This document shows positions 21,711-31,718 of a DNA stretch of 64,000 nt, piece after piece. The translations under genes and the position numbers were made by a program. This stretch comes from Corallochytrium limacisporum. Lineage: Eukaryota; Opisthokonta. Numbering within the stretch: the first letter of the stretch is position 1; each line of letters starts with the position of its first letter. The notes below the pieces were generated by a model. That model ran no database searches, was not told the origin of the DNA, and worked only from the letters and a program-made list of their open reading frames with translations. The stretch is taken from positions 30,521 to 94,520 of the forward strand of contig PDIP01000064.1 in the NCBI GenBank assembly GCA_002811645.1. The letters run 5' to 3'.

Positions 21711-23018
21711 ATGGCGAAAATTGCAACCTACGGATTATTTGGCCTCCCCGGCACATTCCTGGCCATCCTGTTTGCGCTGTGGATGATGCCCCGCGCTGAC
21801 GTACCGAAGCACATGCAGAATCACAAGCTCGTCTATGACGGACAGCTCCTGAGCGAGGAAATGGGCGATGCACTGGTTGCTCGCCTGAAATCAGTAGATT
21901 ACCTGCCTTCCAACAACAACGATCTCAAGTTCTACACTACTCGCCACGAACACATTGGTGAGGCGGTACCTTACTCTCCGGACGAGGGCTGCCCGCACCC
22001 ACTCATGGTTCCCTCCATCAACCGTACCGAATGCATCCTGCCCGGTCGAGTGGACATCGCTAAGCACTACATTACCGGTGGTGGTCTGGAGGGCCGCAAG
22101 GAACGGTTCGAAGTGGCTGCCAGCCGCCTGCAGAGCTTTGGTCAGTATAACTGGGACTTGAACGTCTACCCTGAATTGCCCAAACTCTTTGCCGACTCCA
22201 AGTTTCAGCAATTCAGCAAGTCCGTTTGTCCTGATGACAGGCAGTACCTCGACCCGTTCCAGTTCAATTTCATTGTCCAGGTACCTGGACAGACAGTAGC
22301 ACTTCATCTGGATGGTGTTTACTTCTGGGGTGCGAGTCGCTTCGAGTTCCCGCAGTGGCTCCTCGCTGTTATGGCCTTCAGCAATCTCTGGTCCGAGGAG
22401 TTCATCGATCAGGTCCAGGTGGTCGCCTACCTGCATTCTTGGGACAACTACGATGAACGCGCTGGACAATTTGTATACTGGGTAGACGGTACGGCCGTGC
22501 CCCAGCGGGAAACTCCGAAGAAATACGCCGGCTCTGCCGTGGATGGCACCAAGACTATGCATGCTGCAGAAGTCTACTACCCGCAGCGGAAGCTTCCAAT
22601 CATCAATGGAATGGCAGATAACAGACTGGTCAACGTCGACGGCAAGGGTGAGAAATGGGCTCTGGTAAGCGGTGGCGAAACTCTTCAAACGTACGACTGG
22701 GATGATCTGCGTGTGACTGTGGTGTACCGCGGACGGTGCTTCAAGGACAAGGAGGAAGCCGAAGCTTACAAGAATCTGCCCGACGAGAAGAAGATGGCTC
22801 TCGAAGAGGTCCTGGCCAAGCTCGGCGATGACTTGGTCAAGCGCGGTCGTGTGTCCCAGCAGAAGCTGGACGATATGAGTAGGTTCGACTTCGCCCAGCT
22901 TTTGGTCCAGGAGTACATCAAGTACCCCTACAGTCCGACCGCCATCATTCCGTACAACTACTGCGCCCTGCCCAGACTGCTGCCGTTCACAAAGCCCCTG
23001 CTGGACATGATCTGCTAG
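21711..23018 (+). CDS. Membrane-anchored putative 2-oxoglutarate/Fe(II)-dependent oxygenase (435 aa)
   Basis: Starts at the ATG in CCCACCATGG, a strong context; the frame runs 36 nt further upstream but without an ATG. Residues 5-26 form a single hydrophobic anchor. The central part looks like a double-stranded beta-helix oxygenase: His199-x-Asp201 (HLDGVYF), a distal His284 (TMHAAEVY) and a following basic strand LRVTVVYR at 333-340 that could supply the 2-oxoglutarate-binding Arg. The stretch between, with aromatic WGASRFEFPQW at 206-216 and AYLHSW at 239-244, is distinctive. I know similar sequences only as uncharacterised proteins in protists and algae, and I cannot name a substrate. Codon use is strongly biased to C/G-ending codons, which suggests high expression. 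The family assignment rests on the HxD...H...R pattern and is moderate. Confidence 0.85.
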   Translation: MAKIATYGLFGLPGTFLAILFALWMMPRADVPKHMQNHKLVYDGQLLSEEMGDALVARLKSVDYLPSNNNDLKFYTTRHEHIGEAVPYSPDEGCPHPLMVPSINRTECILPGRVDIAKHYITGGGLEGRKERFEVAASRLQSFGQYNWDLNVYPELPKLFADSKFQQFSKSVCPDDRQYLDPFQFNFIVQVPGQTVALHLDGVYFWGASRFEFPQWLLAVMAFSNLWSEEFIDQVQVVAYLHSWDNYDERAGQFVYWVDGTAVPQRETPKKYAGSAVDGTKTMHAAEVYYPQRKLPIINGMADNRLVNVDGKGEKWALVSGGETLQTYDWDDLRVTVVYRGRCFKDKEEAEAYKNLPDEKKMALEEVLAKLGDDLVKRGRVSQQKLDDMSRFDFAQLLVQEYIKYPYSPTAIIPYNYCALPRLLPFTKPLLDMIC

Positions 23019-23741
23019 AGCGGTCCGCAAACAAAAATCATAGAATCATTACAGCCCATCTCCAAACACCATCGTAACATTAAAGAAGGTGTTGTCTTTC
23101 ATGCGTTAGTACTTGGCTATTTTCCGAAGCGTTTGCGAGAGAGTCCCCTTTGTACATTCTTGCTTTCATCGCCTATGTACACGCCTGCAAATCACGCAGA
23201 AAAGTACGGTATGGTACGCGGCCATTGGTAACATACTGCTGACGAATGACCTCCATGTCGTCCGGAGCCATCTGAATGTGTAACAAAGAGAATGTGCTGG
23301 AGAAGGCGGTTGCCGCAAGGGAACCCGTGCGAGGCCTGTCCACGTCGTCAAATGCAAAGCGAACGTCTACTCGACGGCCACACGCAGCAGCGGTTTTCGA
23401 TATACGGATTTGGCTGCAACCTGAGCAGCAGTCGGCCCCCCGCTCAGACCGGAGGGAGAGGGGGTTGCGAAGGGGTCCGAATGTGGGGCGGGAACGGGTC
23501 CGGAGCAGGAGCCGGACGGGCCAGCCACTATCATTTCACGGTATGCCGAGGCAAGGATATTAAGAGTACTTCAGACGATCAGAGCGCCATAGCATTGACT
23601 AAGCAAACTTACCAAAGTGAGCAAGAATTTCGAGAATGTATTGAAGTTCTCTTAAACGGGGTTGCCATTATAGTGTTGCACCGCCAAATCATGACGTAAC
23701 ACAGCTGGGAGTCTTAGGAGACGACGAAGACGTAAATCATC
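23019..23741. other. Spacer between oxygenase and ARMC2
   Basis: About 720 bp with no recognisable gene. Small overlapping frames in 23276-23699 are arginine-rich and unsupported. The region contains the 3' end of the oxygenase transcript and the ARMC2 promoter and leader. Confidence 0.5.
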
Positions 23742-26675
23742 ATGGCGGGACGTCGCCGGCAGTTTGTAACGGCCAAAGACCAAGGTCACAATATGCCATT
23801 CTATGCTAAGCCGACGCAGCCAACCACAGCCGAGATCATGGAACAGGCAAGGGCCTCCTTGGCACAGCCTAGCCGTCCGTTTACGCCGGCCGTAGGAGGA
23901 CGTGCTAATAATGACATGGAATTTATCCGTGGAGGAAATGTAGACAAGGGGATATCTCTTAAGAGACAGGGATCAATGGGACGTGCCGCTTTTCTTGCAG
24001 ACCTGGAAGCCAGTTCAGCGTACCCAACTAGACAAGGGACCGCTAATTCATTGCGCGCGCGCCACAGCGATGTAGGAACCGAGTACGTGAGGCCTTCACC
24101 ATTGGTACCAAAACCACCGGACCGTCATGGTTCGGGACGGAAACAGAGAGGTGCAACGGGTGTGGATCCTATGAGAGGACCAAACAACAGCTCAGGCTCG
24201 CGAGATTCCATCGACTCATATAGGCCAGCTCCGGACAGTGGATCAATAGGTCACAAGCCGGTCGTGCCTCCCTCGTCCGGGAAACCCATGCGACCTACAG
24301 GTGTCCGTAGGAATTTGCTGCGCAGGCCGTCCGATGCTAACGATTTAAAGGCTTCACCACCTTCCATATCAGAAGAGGCTATATATGAAGGAGATTACCA
24401 AGTGCCAATCCAGCAACGCGGACATTCAGCCATTGAACGTAATGCGGAAGATGCCCGGTACCATCAAACCATCTCAGAGCGACAGGAGGAACGGCTACTC
24501 AAGTCTTTGGAGCTTACAGTGACGGAACTGTGCGAAGATTTGGTGCCAGACTGCCACATAGTGGACTTGAGGGCTACGGCAGAAACATTACTGAACTGTA
24601 CCTACGACCAAGAGTACGAGAGCCTGGGTACGGACTTCTTCAGTCTGGTAGTGCGCAGTTGTATCCGCCTTATGGACCTCAAGGATGCGTGTCTTCTTCT
24701 TCGTTTGTGTAAGATCATTCTAAGAACCACTAATAGTTCGCGAACAATGACCAATTGCTTCAAGATGATGCACAAATTGTCTGGTGACAACAGAAATGAT
24801 GTCACATTCCAGGAAGAGAATGTCTTTGATGAGCTACTGGCTGCCCTGACCGGAAGACTTGATCATTTTGATGCCCACACGGAAACGGAAGGCAGAGCCA
24901 GCGTTGCGGGTACACTGAAGAACTTGACCATGAACATAGAATTAATGAGTATGGGATACAATGAGGGCGGCTTTGCGGGTTCAGAGCGCTCTAAGAACAC
25001 CTCGTTGGCGAGAATGAATGTCGCCGATGTGATTGATGGCGTTTATTACGTCCTGGAATCTGCACTCCAAAGAGTGGCGGCTGAGATTCCATGGTCTTAC
25101 TATGAAATGACCGCGGTACTTCACGCCTTTGGGATTTATCGCAACTTGATTACTCTCATAGATGTGAATGAGAATTCCACGCGTGTCCAGCTGCAACATC
25201 TGGTATGTCGGGAAGACCTCATGGCGGTGATCGGTCAATTCATTTCCTATTTACCTGGCGCTACGATGAAGGAAGCGGTGGATAGGAATGTAGATGTGTA
25301 TATCATGGGTATTCGGGAATTAGTGTTGCAGGTAGCCCGGATCATGGGCAAGATCACGGTTTGGCGACGGGCCATTCCGCTGTTGTACGGCGGGCAAGTT
25401 AACAGGCAAGTCGTCATTGGAGATGAAGACAGAGAACTTGACGACAGGTGCAGCACCCAAGCACAAGAGTTCCTCAGGGAGATTCTCAGTTCAATATTCC
25501 AAATGACGGTGACACACAAGGAACATTATCCCTGCGCCACCCGCTTGCTCTTCGTATTGGGAAACCTTACGGCCCATGCAGTGGACTCTGGTCTGTTTGA
25601 TGCGCTGTACTTTGTGGATGGTCCCGAGCAGTTGCTGGACTTGTTCGACTTCTATCTCATGACGGATCCTGAAGTGGCTGCTCTGCTGGCGGCAGATGGT
25701 AGTCGAAAACGGCCAGGGCCTGGTCTGACAGGTACATACAAGAACGAAGGGCCCGTGGAAACGGCGCAAACGGGCGCGGGTGCACCGCAGACGGAGTGCG
25801 AGGATCTTTTGGTAAAGATGGTCCGTGTCCTCACCAACCTTGCCATTTCTCCCGAATTTGGACCGGAACTGGCCAAGGCTCAACCGGTAGGTGGCGTCGT
25901 CAGCATTCTTGCTGTCAAATCTCTACAATGCAGCGAAGAAATGATCCTCAACGCAGTTGCATTCATGCACAATCTCAGTTATTACTATGTAGAGGGTTTG
26001 TCGATCACAGCGGGACACCTTGGGGAGGCTGACGAGAATCAGATGATCAAAGTTTGCAAGTTGTTGCACCCAATCCTTCTCTGTGACAACATTGAAGCCG
26101 TCATGGAGACAGTTCGAGTGTTTAGCAACTTTGCTCGGCTTCAGTGCGTGCGGGCATACATCAACAAAAGTGGAGTGGACCGTATCTTGACCATACTGCT
26201 AGATGCTGAGAACTTGGACCTTTGCGCTGCAACCTGTGGAGCGTTGATGAATCTCATGGGCCAGCGTGAACATCGTTGGATCTTGAAGGAGTACGGCGGT
26301 CCTTCAGCTTTAATTGACCTCATCTCCTTCGCACCAGAGCGCCTCGGTGTGGCCACTACTGCCTGTAAGGTTCTATTCAACTATTGCAGTGCTGCACTCG
26401 AAGAGGCTGATGACAACGACATAGGCCAGGCCATCTCGTACGAGGAATTCTGTCTCCTTACGCAGACCATCGAGCAAAACGTTTCTATCATGCTGCGCAT
26501 GCTGCAGTCTCAAAACCATAGTACGGAAAACCTTGATGATGACGAGGAGGAGGGCCGTCAGAGCCCTAGCGCTGCCAAACCTGCCTTCCACCCTGCCGCG
26601 ATGGAGGACTTTGTTAACGTCGCGCGACGCCTGGGCACAATTATGGCAACTTCTGCAATTGAGCCCACGTGTTAG
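23742..26675 (+). CDS. ARMC2: Armadillo repeat-containing protein 2 (ARMC2)
   Basis: 977 aa, intronless, from an ATG in TCATCATGGC. Residues 1-245 are polar with Pro/Arg/Ser-rich low complexity. From about 245 to 945 the protein is all-helical with armadillo-like repeats, for example around 690-720 (LVKMVRVLTNLAISPEFG), 785-812 (VMETVRVFSNFARLQCV) and 820-850 (a LCAATCGALMNLMG repeat). The order and wording of these repeats match metazoan and algal ARMC2. ARMC2 is an intraflagellar-transport adaptor that brings radial spokes into motile cilia (Chlamydomonas PF27), and its loss causes sperm-flagellum defects in mammals. Human ARMC2 is roughly 870 aa, so this is slightly longer, mostly at the N-terminus. 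An acidic Asp/Glu cluster lies near 928-935. No frame breaks are seen, in contrast to DNAAF1 in the same window. Confidence 0.85.
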   Translation: MAGRRRQFVTAKDQGHNMPFYAKPTQPTTAEIMEQARASLAQPSRPFTPAVGGRANNDMEFIRGGNVDKGISLKRQGSMGRAAFLADLEASSAYPTRQGTANSLRARHSDVGTEYVRPSPLVPKPPDRHGSGRKQRGATGVDPMRGPNNSSGSRDSIDSYRPAPDSGSIGHKPVVPPSSGKPMRPTGVRRNLLRRPSDANDLKASPPSISEEAIYEGDYQVPIQQRGHSAIERNAEDARYHQTISERQEERLLKSLELTVTELCEDLVPDCHIVDLRATAETLLNCTYDQEYESLGTDFFSLVVRSCIRLMDLKDACLLLRLCKIILRTTNSSRTMTNCFKMMHKLSGDNRNDVTFQEENVFDELLAALTGRLDHFDAHTETEGRASVAGTLKNLTMNIELMSMGYNEGGFAGSERSKNTSLARMNVADVIDGVYYVLESALQRVAAEIPWSYYEMTAVLHAFGIYRNLITLIDVNENSTRVQLQHLVCREDLMAVIGQFISYLPGATMKEAVDRNVDVYIMGIRELVLQVARIMGKITVWRRAIPLLYGGQVNRQVVIGDEDRELDDRCSTQAQEFLREILSSIFQMTVTHKEHYPCATRLLFVLGNLTAHAVDSGLFDALYFVDGPEQLLDLFDFYLMTDPEVAALLAADGSRKRPGPGLTGTYKNEGPVETAQTGAGAPQTECEDLLVKMVRVLTNLAISPEFGPELAKAQPVGGVVSILAVKSLQCSEEMILNAVAFMHNLSYYYVEGLSITAGHLGEADENQMIKVCKLLHPILLCDNIEAVMETVRVFSNFARLQCVRAYINKSGVDRILTILLDAENLDLCAATCGALMNLMGQREHRWILKEYGGPSALIDLISFAPERLGVATTACKVLFNYCSAALEEADDNDIGQAISYEEFCLLTQTIEQNVSIMLRMLQSQNHSTENLDDDEEEGRQSPSAAKPAFHPAAMEDFVNVARRLGTIMATSAIEPTC

Positions 26676-27311
26676 TAACTGTTGAAATCCATTGTATAAA
26701 CATCATGTATATAACAAGTGTCATAAGGAACCGCACCGTACGCCCACTGAATGGAAGGCGCTCAAAGCATGCTGGTGATGCTCACTGCCGTCTCCGGACT
26801 GCCCCGAGTGGCCACTAACCGGAACCCTCCCTCCGTCCGTACCCGCCGGAATTTCGGCCGTTGTTTACCTTGTTGTCGACGACCAATGGAATTTTTCCAT
26901 TGCTGAGGGGAAGAAAGGCCGGGGAGCATCTCGAAAGGATCGGGGGGCTGGGAGTTGAGCAGACTCTTGGTGGGGTTGGGAAAAAGAAGAGGGGAGATGC
27001 TGGAACGAGAAGGGCGGAGGAGGGGGAGTGGTGGTTTGCGGAGACTCTACATTGCGCAGAATTCTGATGATAGATGGTGGGGGAGGGGCTCTGCTCGCCC
27101 CGCCCACTTTTTCGTATGAGTCTTATCATCGCGTTCGGAACAACATTGCTGTGGTGGTCTCATGATGCAGGGCCCTTGTCGTTTGCAGTTAATGCGCAGG
27201 GTATTCCATGCCATACATCTAAAGTCAGAACCAGAAGAATGATGTGCGAGCACTGCTTTGAGATCTTTCAGCTGCAGTTGTTCAGTTGCAAGACCACGGC
27301 ACTTGTCCAAC
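26676..27311. other. Spacer between ARMC2 and alpha-mannosidase
   Basis: About 640 bp, GC- and purine-rich in the middle (26900-27060). No gene recognised. The open frame of the mannosidase extends upstream to 27258 but has no ATG before 27312. Confidence 0.5.
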
Positions 27312-30300
27312 ATGTCTGTTAACTTCAGGCTGCGGCAGCTTATGCACGCATGCGTGCTGGTATCCCTGGGCATTGTCCTGGGAATGCTTTGGACCGAGTC
27401 ACTATCCCTGAGCCATCCTGATGTAGCGTTCACTTATGAGACTATGCGTTTTGATCCGGTGCTTGCCAAAACTGTGGATGTTTCCGATCGACAGATCTGC
27501 AAGGCGCACGCCCACGACAAGCTGATTACCCGGTTTACTGACAAGGCTATGTCCTCTACAAGACCACCCATCAGGCGCCCCCCTGTACACAGGCCTACAA
27601 GGCCTGGTGATGATACCATTTGGGTGCACATGGTTCCGCACACCCACGACGACGTGGGCTGGCTGAAGACGGTTGATCAGTATTACTATGGCGCAAACCA
27701 GCCCACCGCTCGTGCAAGTGTGCACTGGATCCTGGACACTGTCGTTGAGGAACTCTGGAAGGACCCGGACCGCAGATTTACCTACGTGGAAATGGCTTTC
27801 TTCTATCGTTGGTGGAGCGAACAGGACGGAGAAACAAGATCTCGAGTTGCCAAACTAGTGAGGGAAGGCCGCCTGGAGTTCCTGAACGCGGGATGGTCCA
27901 TGAACGACGAAGCTTCCGTGTACTACCAGGACACCATTGACCAGATGACTTTGGGACACCGATTGATCTTTGGAGAGTTTGGTGCGGTACCAACGGTGGC
28001 TTGGTCCATCGATCCCTTTGGCCACAGTCAGGAGCAGGCATCGCTGTTTGCACGCATGGGTTTTGATGCTATCTTCTTTGGGCGCATTGACTATCAAGAC
28101 AAGATGAAACGTGACAACGAACGCAGCCTGGAAATGATCTGGCACGGATCAAAAAGCATAGGCGAAGAAGCCGATCTCTTCACTGGTGTGCTCTACAACC
28201 ATTACGGACCTCCTGCTGGTTTCAATGCCGGGTGGAATGACCCCATCATGGACAATCCGGAGCTGGATGGCTACAACTTGCCAGACATGATTGACATGTA
28301 CATCAACGCAGCCTACGAATATGCAAATCACATGGCCACAAATCAGGTGATGTTCACCATGGGCGGTGACTTCAACTACGAAAATGCCCACGTGAACTTC
28401 CAGCAGATGGAGAAGATCATGGGACACATCAACGAAATGCAGGAATTCAAGGGCAAGAAAGTTCGTGCCTTTTACTCCACCCCGTCCCAGTACGTCGAGG
28501 CCCTGCATACAGCGAACATTACCTGGCCGACCAAATCGGACGATTTCTTCCCATACGCAGACAGGCCGACCGCGTACTGGACTGGATACTTCACCTCTCG
28601 AGCCAATCTTAAGGGGTATGTTCGTAGCTCAAATGCAGTGCTCCAGGCCTGCCGCCACTTCGAGTATTTGTCGGTCCCGTTCCCGAAGAAGGATGATGAC
28701 GACTCCCCAGCACAATTTGACGGCCTTTCTTTGCACTTGGCTGAAGAATTGGGCATCCTGCAGCACCACGACGCTGTAAGTGGCACTGAAAAACAGTTTG
28801 TGGCTGATGACTACGCCAATCGTCTGACCCGTGGTCGCCGCATTTGCCATGGATTCATGACTAAAGCACTGGAAGATTCCCTGGGGTCTGGAAGGATGCC
28901 GTTTGATACTAGCAATGTGGAACAGCCTCCGCCTCCCGACCAGACCTATCACACCTGTGACATGCTGAACGTGACTAGTTGTGCCGTCACAGAGAGCAGC
29001 GACGACTTCCATGTGGTCGTGTATAATCCACTTGCTCACTACCGCGTGGCCTATGTAACTATTCCCGTGGATGGATTCTATATGTCTCGATCTGATGGTC
29101 ACGTTGATCGTAAGGCTCAAGCCAACTCAGCGTACAGGGTGTGGGATGCCGTGTCCATGCATCCCATGGAGCATTCCATCTTGCCTTCTCCACGACTTCC
29201 CGTGGATGCGGGCCCTGCAATCAATGGCCCAGCCTTACCGCAGCCGGCTCCGAGTGTCATTACCGTCCCTGTTCTTATAGCACCCTTCGGGTTCCGCATC
29301 ATCAATGTGGAATCAACCCTTCCTCCACCTCTTCCAACGCCGCCTCCAAGCCACCGTCCGATCGGGGTTGAACGCACAGAAGGTGTATCCAGTGCCAACT
29401 CTGACATCGACAATGTGGAAAACGAGCAGTTTAAACTAGTTTTTGATGAGGATACTGGTTTCCTCGATGCCGTGTGCATCAAGAGTGTCACAAGCGAAGA
29501 AGAGCTCCATACGGGATGCCACCACCACGAGAGTTGCCCTTGTCCTGCGGGATCTCAGTACCTTCGTGTTTCCCAGGACTGGCGCTTCTACGAAAGCAAC
29601 TCTGGTGGTACCTCGGACTTGAGGAACACAGGTCAGGCCAGTGGTGCGTACATCTTCCGCCCGAAAGACACCGAAGAACCGGAGTCCTTCCGTCGTCTGC
29701 GGCACCTGAGCTCCAAGCCTGTCCCCACTGAGGTGTTCCGAATTCCCCTGGCCAAGGGCAAAGCTCCTCCGAATGACCACGACCAGGAAGCGCATTTCAT
29801 CATAGAAGTACACCAGGAAATCACGTCATGGATCACACAAGTCATCCGTCTATATCCTGGAGATATGCCGCTTGCGCGTGCAATTGAGATTGAATCCACC
29901 ATCGGTCAAGTTCCCGTCAGCGATGGTACTGGTCGCGAAGTGGTCATGCACTTCCATACTGGCATTGACTCTGGGGACACCTTCTACACCGACGCTAACG
30001 GTCGTGAGATGAAGAAGCGTGTCCGCAACCATCGCGATACATGGAACTTGACGGTCACTGAGCCTGTGTCAGGCAACTATTACCCAGTGAACACTCGCAT
30101 ATCCCTTCGTGATGATGTTCATGAGTTTGTGCTATTGACCGACCGCAGTGTCGGTGGATCCTCACTTGGCAGCGGTGAGTTGGAAGTCATGCTGCAGCGG
30201 CGCACCCTCCATGACGACGCGCGGGGTGTTAGTGAACCACTGGATGAGAAGATTCCAGTTGCCGGCGACCACAACTCGGAGATTGGCATCATCACTCGTT

Positions 30301-30929
30301 CCAAGCAATGGATTACTGTCCAGCCTGTTGCTTCTTCTGCGGAGCTTCACCGTCCGCTCGCGCTCGAGATCGCACACCCCGTCTCGACATTCTTTGCGAA
30401 AGGAAAGTACGAGCCAACGACGCCTGATCCTCCGCAAGTGCACATGAACACCGTGCTTCTTGGCAACCAGGGACTGGCAGTGGATGGCGATGAATCGGCA
30501 CTCTTCGATCCGTCTAAGTACCCCATCCTCGACGTGCTGAGTGGCAAGGTTGACATTAGGGCCAGTCTAATTCCAGATCAGCTCCATCTCTTAACCCTGG
30601 AGCGTTTGGATCATTCCTGGGTCCTGCTCCGTCTCGAGCACATATTTGAGGCGCACGAGTCCGATGCGGGTTCGACGGCCGCCGCTGTCGACCTACAGCA
30701 CCTGTTTGGACACAAACTCGCCATTGAGGATGTTATCGAAGTGGGTCTGTCTGGTTTGCCACGGCGTCATCGTCGCAAGTTTGTACCCCAAGACCAATAT
30801 GACAATAACAACCAGCCTGAGGATCTCGAGTTCAGTGCTCCATTATCCCACGTCAATGGCACCCTGGTTACCCTGGGACCAATGGAAATTAGCACCCTCT
30901 ACGTCAAACTCCGCACTGCATCCGGTTGA
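27312..30929 (+). CDS. MAN2B1: Lysosomal-type alpha-mannosidase, glycoside hydrolase family 38
   Basis: 1205 aa from the first ATG. A hydrophobic segment at about 10-29 is a signal peptide or signal anchor. The family GH38 zinc hydrolase removes alpha-linked mannose from N-glycans. Visible motifs: HTHDDVGW at 110-117 (zinc ligands His112 and Asp114), the nucleophile Asp234 in SIDPFGHS followed by the lysosomal-class stretch FFGRIDYQDK, and HHDAVSGT from 485 (zinc ligand His486). The wording resembles MAN2B1 more closely than Golgi mannosidase II. Human MAN2B1 is about 1010 aa; the extra length lies in an N-terminal Pro/Arg linker and C-terminal inserts, including a Pro-rich loop near 675-690. 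The N-terminal hydrophobic run has no obvious cleavage site, so Golgi or ER anchoring is an alternative to lysosomal delivery. It converges on TPRKB with 180 bp between. Confidence 0.95.
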   Translation: MSVNFRLRQLMHACVLVSLGIVLGMLWTESLSLSHPDVAFTYETMRFDPVLAKTVDVSDRQICKAHAHDKLITRFTDKAMSSTRPPIRRPPVHRPTRPGDDTIWVHMVPHTHDDVGWLKTVDQYYYGANQPTARASVHWILDTVVEELWKDPDRRFTYVEMAFFYRWWSEQDGETRSRVAKLVREGRLEFLNAGWSMNDEASVYYQDTIDQMTLGHRLIFGEFGAVPTVAWSIDPFGHSQEQASLFARMGFDAIFFGRIDYQDKMKRDNERSLEMIWHGSKSIGEEADLFTGVLYNHYGPPAGFNAGWNDPIMDNPELDGYNLPDMIDMYINAAYEYANHMATNQVMFTMGGDFNYENAHVNFQQMEKIMGHINEMQEFKGKKVRAFYSTPSQYVEALHTANITWPTKSDDFFPYADRPTAYWTGYFTSRANLKGYVRSSNAVLQACRHFEYLSVPFPKKDDDDSPAQFDGLSLHLAEELGILQHHDAVSGTEKQFVADDYANRLTRGRRICHGFMTKALEDSLGSGRMPFDTSNVEQPPPPDQTYHTCDMLNVTSCAVTESSDDFHVVVYNPLAHYRVAYVTIPVDGFYMSRSDGHVDRKAQANSAYRVWDAVSMHPMEHSILPSPRLPVDAGPAINGPALPQPAPSVITVPVLIAPFGFRIINVESTLPPPLPTPPPSHRPIGVERTEGVSSANSDIDNVENEQFKLVFDEDTGFLDAVCIKSVTSEEELHTGCHHHESCPCPAGSQYLRVSQDWRFYESNSGGTSDLRNTGQASGAYIFRPKDTEEPESFRRLRHLSSKPVPTEVFRIPLAKGKAPPNDHDQEAHFIIEVHQEITSWITQVIRLYPGDMPLARAIEIESTIGQVPVSDGTGREVVMHFHTGIDSGDTFYTDANGREMKKRVRNHRDTWNLTVTEPVSGNYYPVNTRISLRDDVHEFVLLTDRSVGGSSLGSGELEVMLQRRTLHDDARGVSEPLDEKIPVAGDHNSEIGIITRSKQWITVQPVASSAELHRPLALEIAHPVSTFFAKGKYEPTTPDPPQVHMNTVLLGNQGLAVDGDESALFDPSKYPILDVLSGKVDIRASLIPDQLHLLTLERLDHSWVLLRLEHIFEAHESDAGSTAAAVDLQHLFGHKLAIEDVIEVGLSGLPRRHRRKFVPQDQYDNNNQPEDLEFSAPLSHVNGTLVTLGPMEISTLYVKLRTASG

Positions 30930-31109
30930 AGGTGAAAGTGACACAGGTTAGTAATCTCCCCTTAATATTATGTTACAACGTGCTAGTGTATTCAATGTGT
31001 ATGATGATGTCAGAAATGGATTGTTGATTGATGACGACGACGACAATGACGATGATGAAATGTATAGGAAGGAAGTGTTTGGTAGTGAGATTGAAACTTC
31101 TCTGTGAAC

Positions 31110-31718
31110 TCAAAGATGATCCTTAACGGCATTGCAAGAAGTGACGTACCGCTCATAGTCAGCAACCTGCCACGCATTACCCGCCGATGCTTTGACATCC
31201 GTTGCAAGGTCCCGGTAATAATGGGTGTACAGAGGAGCACCACTGGCGACACCGACGTAGTTCAGATCGCTGTTGCACTTACTCAATCCATCCGGGCCGC
31301 CGCGTTCGGCTGCGAAATCCTCAATCGATCCTTTCTTGCCACCGGCTTTTCTTAGCACATCCTCAAGCTTTTCAATCTCTGACGGACCTGCGTTCATGCC
31401 CACCAGAAAAAGGTTCCCACCGCTTCTATCGAGGCCTAGTTCCTTAAGAGCAGCAGTGATCTGTTTCTCCGGCATGAGCACGTAGAGGAGCTCCGTACCG
31501 ATTGCTCGCGTAACCATTTCATTACACTCCTCTCGCAACAGGGCGGATACAGCTCCACTCATCAAGTGGTCCAGCGAAATAATATGCTTTGCATTTACCA
31601 GTCCACACCGTTTGTATGTGCCGGTCATGATTTCCTTCTTCACCGCCGACAAGTCCTCTACGCCGTCATAGACATGAACCTCAATCTTCTGGCCCGATGG
31701 TGCCGTACACTGGTTCAT
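31110..31718 (-). CDS. TPRKB: EKC/KEOPS complex subunit TPRKB/Cgi121
   Basis: 202 aa, ATG to TGA. CGI-121 family proteins bind the kinase Bud32/PRPK and help load tRNA onto the KEOPS complex, which makes t6A37 on ANN-decoding tRNAs. The family pattern is visible: an N-terminal strand and VEDLSAVKKEIMTGTY helix (18-33), a CGLVNAKHIISLDHLMSGAV segment (38-57), TRAIGTELLYVLMPEKQITAALKELG (70-95), then a strand and loop NLFLVGM (102-108). The C-terminal third differs from the animal protein, with a Gly/Lys loop near 126 and an aromatic stretch YTHYYRDLATDV near 164-175. Human TPRKB is about 175 aa. Confidence 0.85.
   Translation of the reverse strand: MNQCTAPSGQKIEVHVYDGVEDLSAVKKEIMTGTYKRCGLVNAKHIISLDHLMSGAVSALLREECNEMVTRAIGTELLYVLMPEKQITAALKELGLDRSGGNLFLVGMNAGPSEIEKLEDVLRKAGGKKGSIEDFAAERGGPDGLSKCNSDLNYVGVASGAPLYTHYYRDLATDVKASAGNAWQVADYERYVTSCNAVKDHL

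Noticed and set aside
21891-23030. Minus-strand open frame of 379 codons antisense to the putative oxygenase
   Set aside because: Same codon-bias shadow; no ATG-linked domain or motif and composition unlike real proteins here.
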